Assembly: GCF_040802235.1 (NCBI RefSeq)
Contig: NC_133174.1
Coordinates: 81,862,647-81,926,646 of the forward strand
Length of the DNA stretch: 64,000 nt
Direction of reading: 5' to 3'
Source of the DNA: Manis javanica
Taxonomy: Eukaryota; Chordata; Mammalia; Pholidota; Manidae
Below are positions 24,425 to 37,480 of the stretch, in pieces; the first letter of the stretch is position 1, and each line of letters begins with the position of its first letter. The translations under genes and the position numbers were made by a program. A model generated the notes under the pieces. The model was given only the letters and a program-made list of their open reading frames with translations. It had not been told where the DNA came from and did no database searches.

Positions 24425-25891
24425 CTCTAAACATTAACCGAAACACATATGGTCAACTAATATTCGATAAAGGGGCCATGGACATACAATGGGGAAATGA
24501 CAGTCTTTTCAACAGATGGTGCTGGCAAAACTGGACAGCTACATATAAGAGAATGAAACTGGATCACTGTCTAACCCCATACACAAAAGTAAATTCGAAA
24601 TGGATCAAAGACCTGAATGTAAGTCATGAAACCATAAAACTCTTAGAAAAAAACATAGGCAAAAATCTCTTAGACATAAACATGAGTGACTTCTTCTTGA
24701 ACTTATCTCCCTGGGCAAGGGAAACAAAAGCAAAAATGAACAAATGGTACTATATCAAGCTGAAAAGCTACTGTACAGAAAAGGACACCATCAATAGAAC
24801 AAAAAGGTATCCTACAGTATGGGAGAATATTTTCATAAATGACAGATCCAATAAAGGGTCAACGTCCAAAATATATAAAGAGCTCACACACTTCAACAAA
24901 CAAAAAGCAAATAATCCAATTAAAAAATGGTTAGAGGAGCTGAATAGCCAGTTCTCTAAAGAAGAAATTCAGATGGCCAACAGACACATGAAAAGATGCT
25001 CCACATCACTTGTCATCAGAGAAATGCAAATTAAAAGCACAATGAGGTATCATCTCACACCAGTAAGGATCACCACCATCCAAAAGACAAACAACAACAA
25101 ATGTTGGAGAGGTTGTGGAGAAAGGGGAACCCTCCTATACTGCTGGTGGGAATGTAAATTAGTTCAATCATTGTGGAAAGCAGTATGGAGGTTCCTCAAA
25201 ATGCTCAAAATAGAAATACCATTTGACCCAGGAATTCTACTTCTAGGAATTTACCCCAAGAATGCAGCACTCCAGTTTGAAAAAGACAGATGCACCCCTA
25301 TGTTTATTGCTGCACTATTTACAATAGCCAAGATATGGAAGCAACCTAAATGTCCATCAGTAGATGAATGGATAAAGAAGATGTGGTACATATACACAAT
25401 GGAATATTATTCAGCCATAAGAAAAAAACAGATCCTACCATTTGCAACAACATGGATGAAGCTAGAGGGTATTATGCTCAGTGAAATAAGCCAGGCGGAG
25501 AAAGTCAAGTACCAAATGATTTCACTCATATGTGGAGTATAAGAACAAAAGAAAACTGAAGGAACAAAACAGCAGCAGAAGGACAGAAGCCAAGAATGGA
25601 CGAACAGTTACCAAAGGAAAAAGGACTGGGGAGGACTGGTGGGAAGGGAGGGATAAGGGCGGGAAAAAAGAAAGGGGGCATTACGATTAACATGTATAAG
25701 TGGGGGGGGTGCACAGCGAGGGCTGTACAACACAGAGAAGACAAGTAGTGATTTTACAGCATCTTACTATGTTGATGGACAGTGACTATGAACGGGTATG
25801 TGTGGGGAACTTGGTGAAGGGGGAGCCTAGTAAACATAATGTCCTTCATGTAATTGTAGATTAATGATACTGAAATAAAATTTTAAAAAAA
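24425..25891 (+). mobile_element. 5'-truncated L1 (about 1.5 kb) with 3' UTR and short poly(A)
   Basis: It begins in ORF2 at sequence equivalent to 39195 in the second plus-strand copy and runs through the ORF2 stop at 25542, a G-rich 3' UTR, and ends 'gtagattaatgatac' plus an A-rich tail at 25885-25891. I could not find a convincing target-site duplication. Confidence 0.9.
24478..25542 (+). pseudogene. L1 ORF2p C-terminal region, 354 codons open
   Basis: The frame is open from inside the reverse-transcriptase/C-terminal part of ORF2 to the natural stop. It includes the conserved zinc-knuckle-like region near residues 205-230 ([18 protein letters not shown]). The usual pattern is C-x3-C-x7-H-x4-C, and here the His position reads Tyr; the copy at 39429-40325 keeps His. 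It lacks the endonuclease and most of the reverse transcriptase because of 5' truncation, so it is an inert fragment despite the length of the ORF. Confidence 0.9.
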
Positions 25892-26676
25892 GCTCTTTCT
25901 ACAATATAAACTTATAAATGATCTTAAGATCCCAGACACAGAATAATATTTAAGAATGATTAAGTTTTGTTGAAAGAAATCGGATATGTTATAAGGATTT
26001 AAGTCAGTTAAACATATAGATTAATCAAAACAATTCTTTTAAATTTACACACGAATTTGAAATCATAAATGAAACCAATAAAAAATAATAAAAACTTAAA
26101 TAATATTGTGATGCGGTTTGCAATCTCAGCTAAAATTACAGAAGATTGGATCATGTTGTAATAATAACTCTGAACTTGATAATCTTCATTTTCCATGAAA
26201 GAATGTAGAGCATTCTTGGTTTTTCCTTCAGCATTAAAATATCTAAGCAGAGGTTCAAGACTTTTTTTCTTGAAAAGCTATTAAGTAAATACTTGTAAAA
26301 CTGAAATTAGATTTTAACCGTCCAAATTTCTGAAGAAGTGGAAGCAAACAAAATGCAGTATTTATAACAAAAGAAATAGAAGAAAATGAAAGGGGAGAAT
26401 CTGAAAACACATACAATACTAGAAAAGATGTAACAATATATCACAGCATTGAAAGTGTTTTCTTTCTCTTATTGAATAGCACGATTTGTATTATATCTTT
26501 AAAACATATCAGAAATCCAGCTAAAGAGAAACATAAAGATACATATAAAAAACTTGAAACCAAAACAACAATAACAACAATAATAAAAAAGGACAGGTAT
26601 GGCAAAATTAGTGTGAGACAGTTTTAGGCAGAGAAATGTGAAACAGGAGTCAAAGTCACTTTATATATAAATAACA

Positions 26677-26678
<2 letters not shown>
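25892..26678. other. AT-rich DNA, nothing recognised
   Basis: No gene or named repeat is seen. Confidence 0.5.

Positions 26679-26718
<40 letters not shown>
26679..26718. repeat. (CA)n microsatellite
   Basis: An uninterrupted CA dinucleotide run of about 20 units, likely to be polymorphic in length. Confidence 0.97.
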
Positions 26719-26720
<2 letters not shown>

Positions 26721-26743
26721 GCAAGAAAATATTATGGCTGTTT

Positions 26744-27070
26744 TCTTTTTCCATTCAGGCTGCTGTAACAGAATGCCATAGACTGGGTGGCTTAAACAAC
26801 AACTATTAATTTCTCACAGCTCTGAAGACTGGAAGTCAAAGATCAAAGCATTGCCAGATTCAGTGTCTGACAAGACCCTGCCTTGGTTTATAGACAGACA
26901 TTTTTTTTGCTGTGTTCTCACTGGAAAAGGGACAAGGACAAGGGAGTACACTGGGTTCTCTTTTATAAGGCACTAAATACCATTCAAAGGACTCCACCCT
27001 TACTTCCCTTAGGCCCCACCTCCAAATACCATCACACCATCACAAATATTCAGTCTATGGCAAAGTAACA
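26744..27070 (-). mobile_element. MLT1/MST-like MaLR solo LTR
   Basis: Read on the plus strand it shows the reverse complement of the MaLR LTR: 'ggctgctgtaacagaatgccatagactgggtggcttaaaca' in pieces, 'tttctcacagctctgaag', 'tgtgttctcac', 'ttttataaggcac', 'ggccccacctcc', and ends near 'cagtctatggca'. No internal region is attached. Confidence 0.8.
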
Positions 27071-30000
27071 AAAGAAAACAAATAAGAAATATTAAAATAG
27101 AACACAATATTTAAAACAAGAAATCAATAGAAAAAAAAAATCAATGAAACCAGAAGCTGGTTCTTTGAAAAGATCAGCAAAATTCATAAAGATCTAGGCA
27201 CAGTAACTAAGAAAAGAGAAGACAAACTACTAAAATCATAAATGAAAGAAAGTACATCACTACAGATACCATGAATATTAAAAGGATAATAAAAGAATAT
27301 TATGATCGACAGTGTGCTCACAGATTTGATAACCTAGATGAAATGAGGCAGATCCTTGAAAGAAAGACACAATCTGTCAAGAATAAGAATAAATAGACAA
27401 TCTGAATAGGCCTATATATATGAAAAATATTGAATCTATAATTAATAGCCTTCCAAAATAGATCATCAATCCCAGACGGTTTCACTGGTGTACTATACCA
27501 AACATTTAAAGAAGAAATTATCTCAATTCTCTGCAATTTCTTCCAGAAAATAGAAATGAGGAAGCACATCATAACTCATACTATGAGACCAGCATTATTC
27601 TAATACTAAAACCACATAAAGGCATTGCAACAGTGGAAAACTGCAAACCACTATCTTTCATGAACATAAAAGCAAAATCCTCAACAAAATATTAGCAGAT
27701 CAAATCAAATTGTATAAAGGGAATTAAACAGTTCCCTTTATGCAACACTAGATCAACATTTGAAAATCAATTCATGTAACCCATCATAGCAACTGACCAA
27801 GGAAGAATCACATGATCATATCAATAGATACAGAAAAATCATTTGATAAAATCCAAAACCCATTCGTGATAAAAACCCTCAACAAACTAAGAATAGAGGG
27901 GAACTTACTCAAGCTGATAAATGACATCTACAAACCCAGCAGCTAACATCATATTTACTGATGAGAAACTGTATGTTTCCTCATTAATGCCAGGAAAAAG
28001 GCAATAATGTCCCATATTACCACTCCCACTATTCCTTATTGTAGTGAAAGCCATAGCTAATTCAATGAGATAAGTAAAGGAAATGCAAAATATGTAAATT
28101 AGGAAGGAAGAAATTAAACTTTCTATGTTCACAGGTGACATGAAGGTCAATATAGAAAATCGCAAAGAATTGTGCAAAAAACATGGTGTAAAAAGCAATT
28201 ATCACAAGGTTGCAGGATACAAGATTAGTATACAAGTCAATTAGTTTCCATATACAAGAAATAAACAATTAGAATTTAAGATTAAAAACTCCACTATCAT
28301 TTACATTATAAAATAGATGAAATACCTAGGTATAAATCTGACAAACTACATGAGAAATCTAAAATACTCTGGTGAAAGTAAACGCAAAACTAAAGAATAG
28401 CTATTCCGTGTTCATTAATGGGAAGACTCAATATTGTAAGATGTCAGTTCTTTCCAACTTAAAATATAGATTCAAAACACTTCCAATCAAAATTCCAGAC
28501 CTCATACCTTTCCTAAAAATTAATTCATAATGTATCATAGACATGAATGTAAAATGCAAAACTCTAAAATTCCTAGAGGTAATATAGGAGAAAACCTAGA
28601 TAACCTTGGGTTTGGCAATGATAAATTTATTTTAAGAAAATAAATAAGTTGGATTCACCAACCTTCTTTTTTTTTAATCTGCTCTCCAAAAGACTGAAGA
28701 GAAATAAAAGACAAGCTACAGGTTGGGAGAAAATATTTGCAAATGATATATCTGGAAAATGATTATTATCCTAAGTATACAAAGACTTCTTAAAACTCAA
28801 CAGTTAAAAAAATGAAAAACCCAGTGAAAATTTGAAAAAAGATTTAAATTATTTTGAATAAATACCCAGAAGTGGGATTTCTGAGTCATATGCTAGTTCT
28901 ACATTCAATTTTTTGAGGAACCATCATACTATTTTATATTTCACATTCCATCAATGTAAGTGTTTTCCACATCCTTACCAACAACCTTTCTTTAAATATC
29001 CATCCTGCCAACTGTGAGTAGATATTACATTATGGTTTTAATTTGCATTTTCCTAATCATTAGTGATATTTTTTCATGTACCTGTTGGCCATTTGTATGT
29101 CTTTGAAGAAATATTTATTCAAGCACTTTTGCACATTTCTAAATTGGGTTATTACTTTAGTTTACTTTTTACTACTGAGTTGTAGTAATTGCCTGTATAC
29201 TTGGGAGATTAACCTCTTACCTTATATATGGCTTGTAAATACAGTCTCCCATCTGAAGAAATATTAGCACTCCTATGTTCACTGCAACACATTTCACAAT
29301 AGCCAAGATTTATAAAAATCTAGTCCATCAACCGATGAGTGGAGAAAGAAAATGTAATATAAACTTACAATGGAATAATATTTAGCCTTTTAAAAAAATT
29401 TTTGCAATATGTGCATGAATGAACCTTGAAAACATTATGCTAAGTGAAATAAGCCAGTCATAGAAAGATAAATACTGCATAATTCCATTTTTATGAGATA
29501 TGTAAAATTAGTTCAAGACATAAAATTAAAGCACAGAATAATGATTTCCAAGGGGCTAGGGGAGGGAGATGTGGGAAGTCACTCATCAATAGGCATAAAG
29601 TTTTAGTCAAGGAAGGTAAATAAACTCTAGATATATGCTTTATTAACCTGTACCTATAGTCAAAAATAATATGCTGCATACTTAAAATTTGTTGAGGTTA
29701 GATCTCATATTGAGTGTACTTTCAACTATAAAATTAAAATTTTAAAAAGAAAAATATGGGCAAAAGGTCTGAACAGACACCTCACCAAAGATGATATACA
29801 AATGGCAAATATACATATAAAAAGCTGCTCAACATAATATGTCATTAAGGAATTGCAAATCAAAATAACAGTGTCATACCACTATACATTTATTATGATA
29901 CTGAAAATATATAAAACACAGACAATACCAAATGTGGACAAGGATGTGGACAACAGGAACTCTCATCAATTGCTGATGATAATACAAAATGATATGATGA

Positions 30001-30722
30001 AGCCACTTCCTTAAAATGAAACTTATTCTTATCATAGAATGCAGCAATCATGCACTTTGGTAGATATGTAAATGAAGTAAAAACTTACAACCACAAAAAC
30101 CTACATATGACTGTTTATAGCAGCTTTATTCATAATTGCGAAAATTTGGAACAACCAAAATGTCCTTCAGTAGGTAAGTGGCTACATAAATTGTGGTGCA
30201 TCTGGACAATGGAATATTGTCAGCACTATAAAAGACTTGAACTATCAAAACATGAAAAGACATGGAAGAAAATTGAATGTGTATTATTAAGTAAAAGAAG
30301 ACTATCTGAAATAGCTACATACTCTATGATTCTGTCTATATAACATTCTGGAAAAGGAAAAAGTATGGAAACAGTAAGAAAAATCACTCATTATCAAGGT
30401 CTAGGGATAAATAGACAAAGCACAGAGGATTTTTAGGGCAATGAAACTATTTTGTGTGATATTATAATAGTAAATACATGACATTATCCATTTGCCCAAA
30501 CCGTAAGTGTATTCCACCAAGGGTGAATCTAATGTAAACTATGGACTTTGGTTGATAGTGATGTATCACTGTTCATCGGTTGTTAGGAATATACCAGGCT
30601 GGTGCAGGATATTGTAGGAAGCTATATCTGGGGTTAGCTAGAGTATATGTGGGTACTCTCTGCATTGCCTACTCAATTATTATGTAATTCTAACACTGCC
30701 TTAAAAATCAAATCTTTTAATT
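27071..30722 (+). mobile_element. Old L1 (L1M-like) ORF2 and 3' UTR, interrupted by a younger L1
   Basis: The plus strand follows ORF2 from an RT-upstream block ('gaaaccagaagctggttctttgaaaa') through 28845, then resumes at about 29746 ('gggcaaaaggtctgaacagacacctc') to a 3' UTR with 'taatgtaaactatggactttggttgatagt', ending about 30722. All frames are broken. The gap is the inserted L1 described next. Confidence 0.8.
28846..29745. mobile_element. 5'-inverted (twin-primed) L1 nested in the old L1
   Basis: 28846-29254 is L1 ORF2 sequence in minus orientation, while 29255-29745 is the adjacent downstream ORF2 and 3' UTR in plus orientation. The two parts meet at a coherent inversion junction near 29254. 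The flanks 'gaaaatttgaaaaaagattt' and 'gaaaaatatgggcaaaaggt' are diverged copies of the same stretch of the host L1, as expected for a decayed target-site duplication. This is the classic signature of twin priming. Confidence 0.72.
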
Positions 30723-31179
30723 TTTGGAAAGTTCATAAAGGTAACTAGCTACTATCTTGTGTCATGATGGATTTCCAAGGCAACAAACAAGTTTCAATGA
30801 ATTGGAAAGATTCATGTTTTTGTCAAATCCCTGACTGTCAGGGGAACAATGAATAAGGGTATTGGGGATGTACCTGATTTCAGTGGTGGGATAGAATAAT
30901 TTATAATTAGTCACTAAAATCAACTGTCTCTACTTAATAATTTCCTTAAAAGCACACTAAATATTTGATTTCTAGAAACCTACTTTGGAATACAATTCAA
31001 TGTTGGGGTACATTGCAAGAATTAATAAAAGTAAAGTATTAAAATTAAATTTTTTATACAAAAGTTTCCATTAATATTAACTTACCCACAAACGATCATC
31101 ACAAAGAGAAATGGGATGCTTTCGTTACAAAAAGCAAAAATGTTACCATTGTTATTGTATTTTATTTTTATTTAAAAAT
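30723..31179. other. AT-rich DNA, nothing recognised
   Basis: No ORF, RNA or repeat that I can name. Confidence 0.5.
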
Positions 31180-31646
31180 TTTTTTTATTAAGGTGTTACT
31201 GATATACAATGTTATGAAGGTTTCACATGAAAAAAACAATGTGTTTACTAGATTTACCCATATTATCAAGTCGCCACCCATGCCCCAAAACAGTCACTAT
31301 CCATTAGTGTAGTAAGATGCCACAGATTCACTATTTGCGTTCTCTGTGCTACACTGATTTCCCCGTGATTCCCTACATCATGTGTACTAAACATAATACC
31401 CCTCAATCCCCTTCACCCTCCCTCCCCACCCGCCCTCCCACACCCCTCCCCTTTGGTAACCACTAGTTCCTTTTTGGAGTCTCTGAGTATGCAGCTATTT
31501 TGTTCCTTCAGTTTTGCTTCATTGTTATACTCCACAAGCAAGGGAAATCTTTTGGCACTTGTACTTCTGGGCCTGGCTTATTTCACTGAGCATAATGCCC
31601 TCCAGCTCCATCCATGTTGTTGCAAATAGTAGGATTTGTTTCTTTC

Positions 31647-33243
31647 TTATGGCTGAATAATATTCCATTGTGTATATATACACCACCTCTTCTTTCTCCA
31701 TTCATCTACTGATGGACACTTAGGTTGCTTCCATATCTTGGCTATTGTGAAAAGTGCTGCGATAAACATAGGGGTGCATGTGTCTTTTTGAATCTGAGAC
31801 GTTGTATTCTTTGGATAGATTCCAAGGAGTGGGATTCTGGGGTCAAATGGTATGTCTATTTTTAGTTTTTTGAGGAACCTCCATATTACTTTCCACAATG
31901 GTTGAACCAGCTTATATTCCCACCAGCAGTGCAGTAGGGTTCCCCTTTCTCCACGTCCTCACCAGCATTTGTTGTTCTTAGCCTTTTCAATGCTGGCCAT
32001 TCTTACTGCTGTGAGGTGATATCTCATTGTGGTTTTAATTTGCATTTCTCTGATGATTAGTGATGTGCAGCATCTTTTCATGTGTCTGTTGGCCATCTGA
32101 ATTTCTTCTTTGGAGAACTGTCTCTTCATATCCTCTGCCCATTTTTTAATTGGGTTATTAGCTTTTTGGGTGTTGAGGCGTTTAAGTTCTTTATATATTT
32201 TGTATGTTAACCCCTTGTTGGATATGTCATTTACAAATATATTCTCCCATACTGTAGGCTGCCTTATTGTTCTGTTGATGGTGTCCTTTGCATTACAGAA
32301 ACTTTTAGTTTGATGTAGTCCCATGAGTTCAACTTTGCTCTTGTTCCCTTGCTTGAGGAGATGGGTTCAGGAAGAAGTTGCTGTTGCTTATATTCAGGAG
32401 ATATTTTCCTATGTTGTCTTATAAGAGTTTTATGGTTTCATGACTTACATTCAGGTCTTTGATCCATTTCAAGTTTACTTTTGTATATGGGGTTAAACAA
32501 TAATACAGTTTCATTCTCTTACATGTAGCTGTCCAGTTTTGCCAACACCAGCTGTTGAAGAGGCTGTCATTACCCTATTGAATGTCCATGGCTCCTTTAT
32601 CATATATTAATTGACCATATATGGTTGGGTTTATATCAGGGCTCTTCAGTCTGTTCCATTGGTATATGGGTTTGTTCTTGTGCTAGTACCAAACTGTCTT
32701 GATTACTGTGGCTTTGTAGTACAGCTTGAAGTTGGGGAGCATAATCTCCCCAGCTTTATTCTTCCTTATCAAGATTGCTTTGACTATTCAAGGTCTTTTG
32801 TGGTTCCATATGAATTTTAGACTGATTTTCTCTAGTTCATTGAGGAATGCTGTTGATATTTTTATAGGAATTGCATTGAATCTGTAGATTGCATTAGGCA
32901 GGATGGCTGTTATGACAATGTTAATTCTTCCTATGCATGAGCATGGTATGTGTTTCCATTTATTGGTATTTTCTTTAATATCTCTCGTGAGTGTCTTGTA
33001 GTTGTCAGAGCATAGGTCTTTCACTTCCTCAGTTAGGTTTATTCCTAGGTATTTTATTATTTTTGATGCAACTGTGAATGTAACTGTTGTCCTGATTTTT
33101 CTCTCTGCTGTTTCATTGTTAGTGTACAGGAATGCCACAGATTTCTGCATATTAATTTTGTATCCTGCAACTTTGCTGTATTCAGATATTAGATCTAGTA
33201 GTTTTAGAGTGGATTCTTTAGGGTTTTTTATGTACAATATCAT
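31647..33243 (-). pseudogene. L1 ORF2p C-terminal half, broken
   Basis: Three open pieces (33243-32788, 32324-31959, 31898-31647) cover the region after the RT catalytic core ('[12 protein letters not shown]', '[14 protein letters not shown]') and the C-terminal domain ('[21 protein letters not shown]'). Stops and frameshifts separate them. It is the recognisable half of an inactive ORF2. Confidence 0.85.
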
Positions 33244-34741
33244 GTCATCTGCAAACAGGAAGAGTTTAACTTCTTCCTTGACAATCTGGGTGCCTTTTAT
33301 TTTTTTGTTATCTTATTGCCATGGCTAGGACCTCCATAACTATGTTGAATAAAAGTGGGGAGACTGGGCATCCTTGTCTTGTTGCCAATCTTAAAGGAAA
33401 AGCTTTCAGCTTCTCACTGTCAAGTATAATGTTGGCTGTGGATTTGTCATAAATGGCGCCTTTATTATGTTGAGGTACTTGCCCTCTTTATCCATTTTGT
33501 TAAAAGTTTTTATCATGAATGGATGTTGAATTTTGTCAAATGCTTTTTCAGTATCTATGGAGATGATCATGTGGTTTTGGTCCTTCTTTTTGTTGAAGTC
33601 ATGGATGATGTTGATGGATTTTCGAATGTTGTACCACCCTTGCATGCCTGTAATAAATCCTATATGATCATGATGGATGATCTTTTTATGTATTTTTTAA
33701 TTTGGTTTTATAATATTTTGTTGAATATTTTTGCATCTATGTTCATCAGGGATATTGATCTGTAAGTTTCTTTCTTTGTGGTGTCTTTGCCTGGTTTGGG
33801 TATTAGAGTGATGCTGGTCTCATAGAATGAGTTTGGAAGTGTTCTTTATTTGTCTACTCTTTGGAAAACTTTAAGAAGGATGGGTATTTAGTCTTCACTA
33901 AATGTTTGATAAAATTCCATGGGTAAGCCATCTGGTGCATGATTTTGTTCTTAGTAGGTTATTGATTACCAGTTCAATTTCATTGCTGGTAATTGGTCTG
34001 TTCAGGTTTTCCATTTCTTTCTGGTTCAGTCTTGGAAGGTTGTATTTTTCCAGGAAGTTGTCCATTTCTTCTAGGTTATCCAGTTTGTTCACATATAATG
34101 TTTCATAGTATTCTTTAATAATTCCTTGTATTTCTGTGGAGTCAGTAGTGAATTTTTGTTTCTCACTTCTGATTCTGTTTATATGAATAGACTCTTTTTT
34201 TCTTCACAAGTCTGGCAAGGGGTTTATATATTTTGTTTACTTTATTGAAAAACCAGCTCTTGCTTTCATTGACTTTTTTCTATTCTTCTATTCTTCTAGA
34301 TTTTATTTATTTATGCTCTAATTCTTATTATGTCTCTCCTTCTACTGACTTGGGGCCTCATTTTTTCTTGTTTTTCTAATTTCATTAATTGTGAGTTTAG
34401 ACTGCTCATGTGGTGTTGTTCTTCTTTCCTGAGGTAGGCCTGCATTGTAATATACTTTACTCTTAGTACAGCCTTCACTGCATCTCACAGACTTTGTGGT
34501 GTTGAGTTACTGTTGTCATTTGTCTCCATATATTGCTTGATCTCTGTTTTCATTCAGTCGTTGATCCACTGGCTATTCAGGAGCATGTTCTGAAGCCTCC
34601 ATATGTTTGTGGGATTTTTCATTTCTTTGCGTAATTTCTTTCTTGTTTCATACCTTTGTGTTCTGTCAAACTGGTTGGTACAATTTCAATCTTTTTTAAT
34701 TTACTGAGTCTCTTTTTGTGGCCTAGTATATGATCTATTCT

Positions 34742-35014
34742 TTAAAATGTTCCATGTGCACTTGAGAAGAATGTGTATTCTGTTGCTTTTGGGGGTAGAA
34801 TTCTGCAGATGTCTGTTAGGTTCACCTGTTCTACTGTGTTGTTCAGTGCCTCTGTGTTCTTACTTATTTTCTGTCTGGTTGATCTGTCCTTCAGAGTGAG
34901 TGGAGTGTTGAAGTCTCCTAGAATGAATGCATTGCATTCTATTTCCCCTTTTAATTCTGTTAGTATTTGTTTCACATATGTAGGTGCTCCTTTGCTGGGC
35001 CCATAGATATTCAT
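34742..35014 (-). pseudogene. L1 ORF2p endonuclease fragment
   Basis: The 90-codon open piece contains the same ILGDFNTPL catalytic block seen at 14478-15002. Its frame does not connect to the reverse-transcriptase pieces on either side. Confidence 0.85.
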
Positions 35015-35712
35015 AACGGTTGTATTTTCTTGCTGGATTTACCATTTTGTCATTATGTATTGTCCTTGTTTGTCTCTTGTGACTTTCTCTGTTTTGAAGT
35101 CTATTTCATCTAATACAATTACTGCAACTCCAGATTTTTTCTCCTATTAGTTTTATGAAATATCTTTTTCCATCCCTTCACTTTTAGTCTGTGAATGTCT
35201 TTGGGTTTAAAGTGAGTCTCTTGTAGGCAGCATATAGATGGGTCCTGTTTTTTTATCCATTCAGTGACTCTGTGTCTTTTGATTGGTGCATTCAGTCAAT
35301 TTACATTTAGTGTGATTATCAATAGGTATGTACTTATTGCTATTGAAGGCTTTATATTCATGGTTACCAAAGGTTCAAGATTAACTTTCTTACTATCTAA
35401 GAGTCTAACTTAACTCACTTATTATGCTATTACAAACACAATCTAAAGGTTCTTTTTTCTACTCCTTTTTCTTCCTCCTCCAGTCTTTATATATTATGTA
35501 TCATATTCTGTACTCTTTGTCTATCCCTTGATTGACTTTGGGGATAGTTAACTTAATTTTTCATTTGCTTAGTAATTGGCTGTTCTACTTTCTTTACTGT
35601 GGTTTTATTACATCTGGTGACAACTGTTAAACCTTAGGAACACTTCCATCTATAGCAGTCCCTCCAAAACACACTATAGAGATGGTCTGTGGGAGGTAAA
35701 TTCTCTCAGCTT

Positions 35713-36315
35713 TTACTTATCTGGAAATTGTTTATTCCATCCTTCAAATTTAAATGATAATCTTGGTGGATAAATTAATCTTGGTTTGAGGCTCTTCTGT
35801 TTCATTGTATTAAACACATCATGCCACTCCCTTCTGGCCTGTAAGGTTTCTGCAGGGAATTCTGATGATAGCCTTATGGGCTTTCCTTTGTATGTGATCT
35901 TATTTCTCTCTCTGACTGCTTTTAATAGTCTGTCCTTATCCTTGATCTTGGCCATTTTAATTACTGTATGTCTTGGTGTTGTCTTCCTTGGGTCCCTTGT
36001 GTTGGGAGATCTGTGGATCTCCATGGCCTGAGAGACTAGCTCCTTCTCCAGATTGGGGAAGTTTTCAGCAATTACCTCCTCAAAGACACTTTCCATCCCT
36101 TTGTCTCTCTCTTCTTCTTCTGGTACCCCTATAATGCGAATATTGTTCCATTTGGATTGTTCACACAATTCTCTCAATATTCTTTCATTCTTAGAGATCC
36201 TTTTTTCTCTCTGGGCCTCAGCTTCTTTGTATTCCTCTTCCCTTGTTTCCATTCCATTTATTGTCTCCTCCACTGTACGTAATCTGCTTTTAATACCCTC
36301 CATTGTGCTCTTCAA
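35713..36315 (-). pseudogene. L1 ORF1p, C-terminal 200 codons open
   Basis: This is the best-preserved ORF1 in the window. Residues 1-60 are heptad-rich coiled coil; the RRM begins at NNIRIIGVPEEEE; the C-terminal domain has PRHTVIKMAKIKDKDRLLKA and ends at FKFEGWNKQFPDK followed by a stop. The N-terminal third of the normal roughly 340 residues is cut off by an upstream stop. ORF1p is the RNA-binding chaperone of L1 particles. Confidence 0.9.
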
Positions 36316-37480
36316 TGATTGGATCTCTGAAGGGAATTCATTCCTGAGTTCTTAAATATCTTTCTGTACCTCTGTAAGTATGTTAATGATTTTTATTTTG
36401 AACTCCCTTTCAAGAAGATTCATAAGGTCGATGTCATTTAAATCTTTCTAAGGAGTTGTATTAATAATTTTACTTTGAACCAGGTTCCTTTACCATTTCA
36501 TGTTTGTATATGGCACTCTCTAGTTCCCAGAAGCTCTACAATCTGAAGCGGCTCAGCCCCTGAAGCAATGTCAGGGGTCACAAGGAAGTGCTGTTGGAAC
36601 CTGTGGGGAGGAAAGACATTTTTCTTGCTTCCCATCTGCTATGCCTGTCTCTACTGCATGAACCAGTGGGCCAAGTGTACAGGTGTAAACTTCTATGCTT
36701 TGTATTTGTAGTTGCTGTAGACAGATTTTCCCTCTGGCTGGCCTAATGCCATGGTAGGGTTTGCTGGTTTGTGAGCCAGGTGGAGCTGGGAAGAAGAAAG
36801 ATGCAGTAGGCTACGTATCATGGAGGGCATCCTTGGAGCTATGTAGTCAGCCAGGGAGCTGGAGCACCTGAGGATCATGAAAGCTCCGAACCTGTGGGGC
36901 AGTGAGCACCTGGACAATTTTGTCTACCTGTCCTTTCTCCTAAGCAGTAAGCTCTGTGCAATCCTTGCCCCCTTCGAAGCCCTCTTGCTAAGTGCTTCCT
37001 TATTAGGAAGTCTAAGTCTCTCAGACTGCCCACCTTTTGTTCCAGAGTAGCCAGATATGGATCCCTTCTTTCCACAAGTAGGTGGAATCTCATTCTCTCC
37101 AGGAATTCTGCCTGTCTTAGCTTTCCAACCCCCTAATCAGTAGAGTGACATGGAAGCACCATGAAATGTAGTTTTGTGCTCCCAAAGCAGATATCCAGAG
37201 TTAGATATTCAGCATTCCCAGGCCTCCACTCCCTCCCCGCTCTGTTCCTCTTCCTCCCACTGTTGAGCTGGGGTGGGGGAAGAGCTTGGATCCTGATGGG
37301 CCACAGCTTTGGTACATTACCCTGTTCCATGTGGTCTGCTCTTTTCTCCAGGTGTATGCAGCCTGTCACAGTCCTCTTCCCTATTGCTCTTTCAGGATTA
37401 TTTGTGTTAATTATAGTTTCATATTATATGCAGTTTTAGAAGGATCCTCTGTCTCACCTCTCACATGGCCATCTTTAATC

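Larger units (their letters stand above)
31180..37480 (-). mobile_element. Near-full-length L1 (about 6.3 kb)
   Basis: It starts on the left with a poly(T) run (31181-31189), the reverse of the poly(A) tail, followed by a C-rich 3' UTR (31390-31460) that is the complement of the G-rich 3' UTR in the plus-strand copies. ORF2 pieces follow to about 35150, ORF1 at 36315-35713, and a 5' UTR to 37480. The 5' terminus is the same as at position 380. ORF2 is split into several frames, so the copy is dead. No clear target-site duplication was found by eye. Confidence 0.9.

Noticed and set aside
24478-25542. Possible intact gene because of the 354-codon ORF
   Set aside because: It is the natural C-terminus of L1 ORF2 in a 5'-truncated insertion and lacks the endonuclease and the reverse-transcriptase core.
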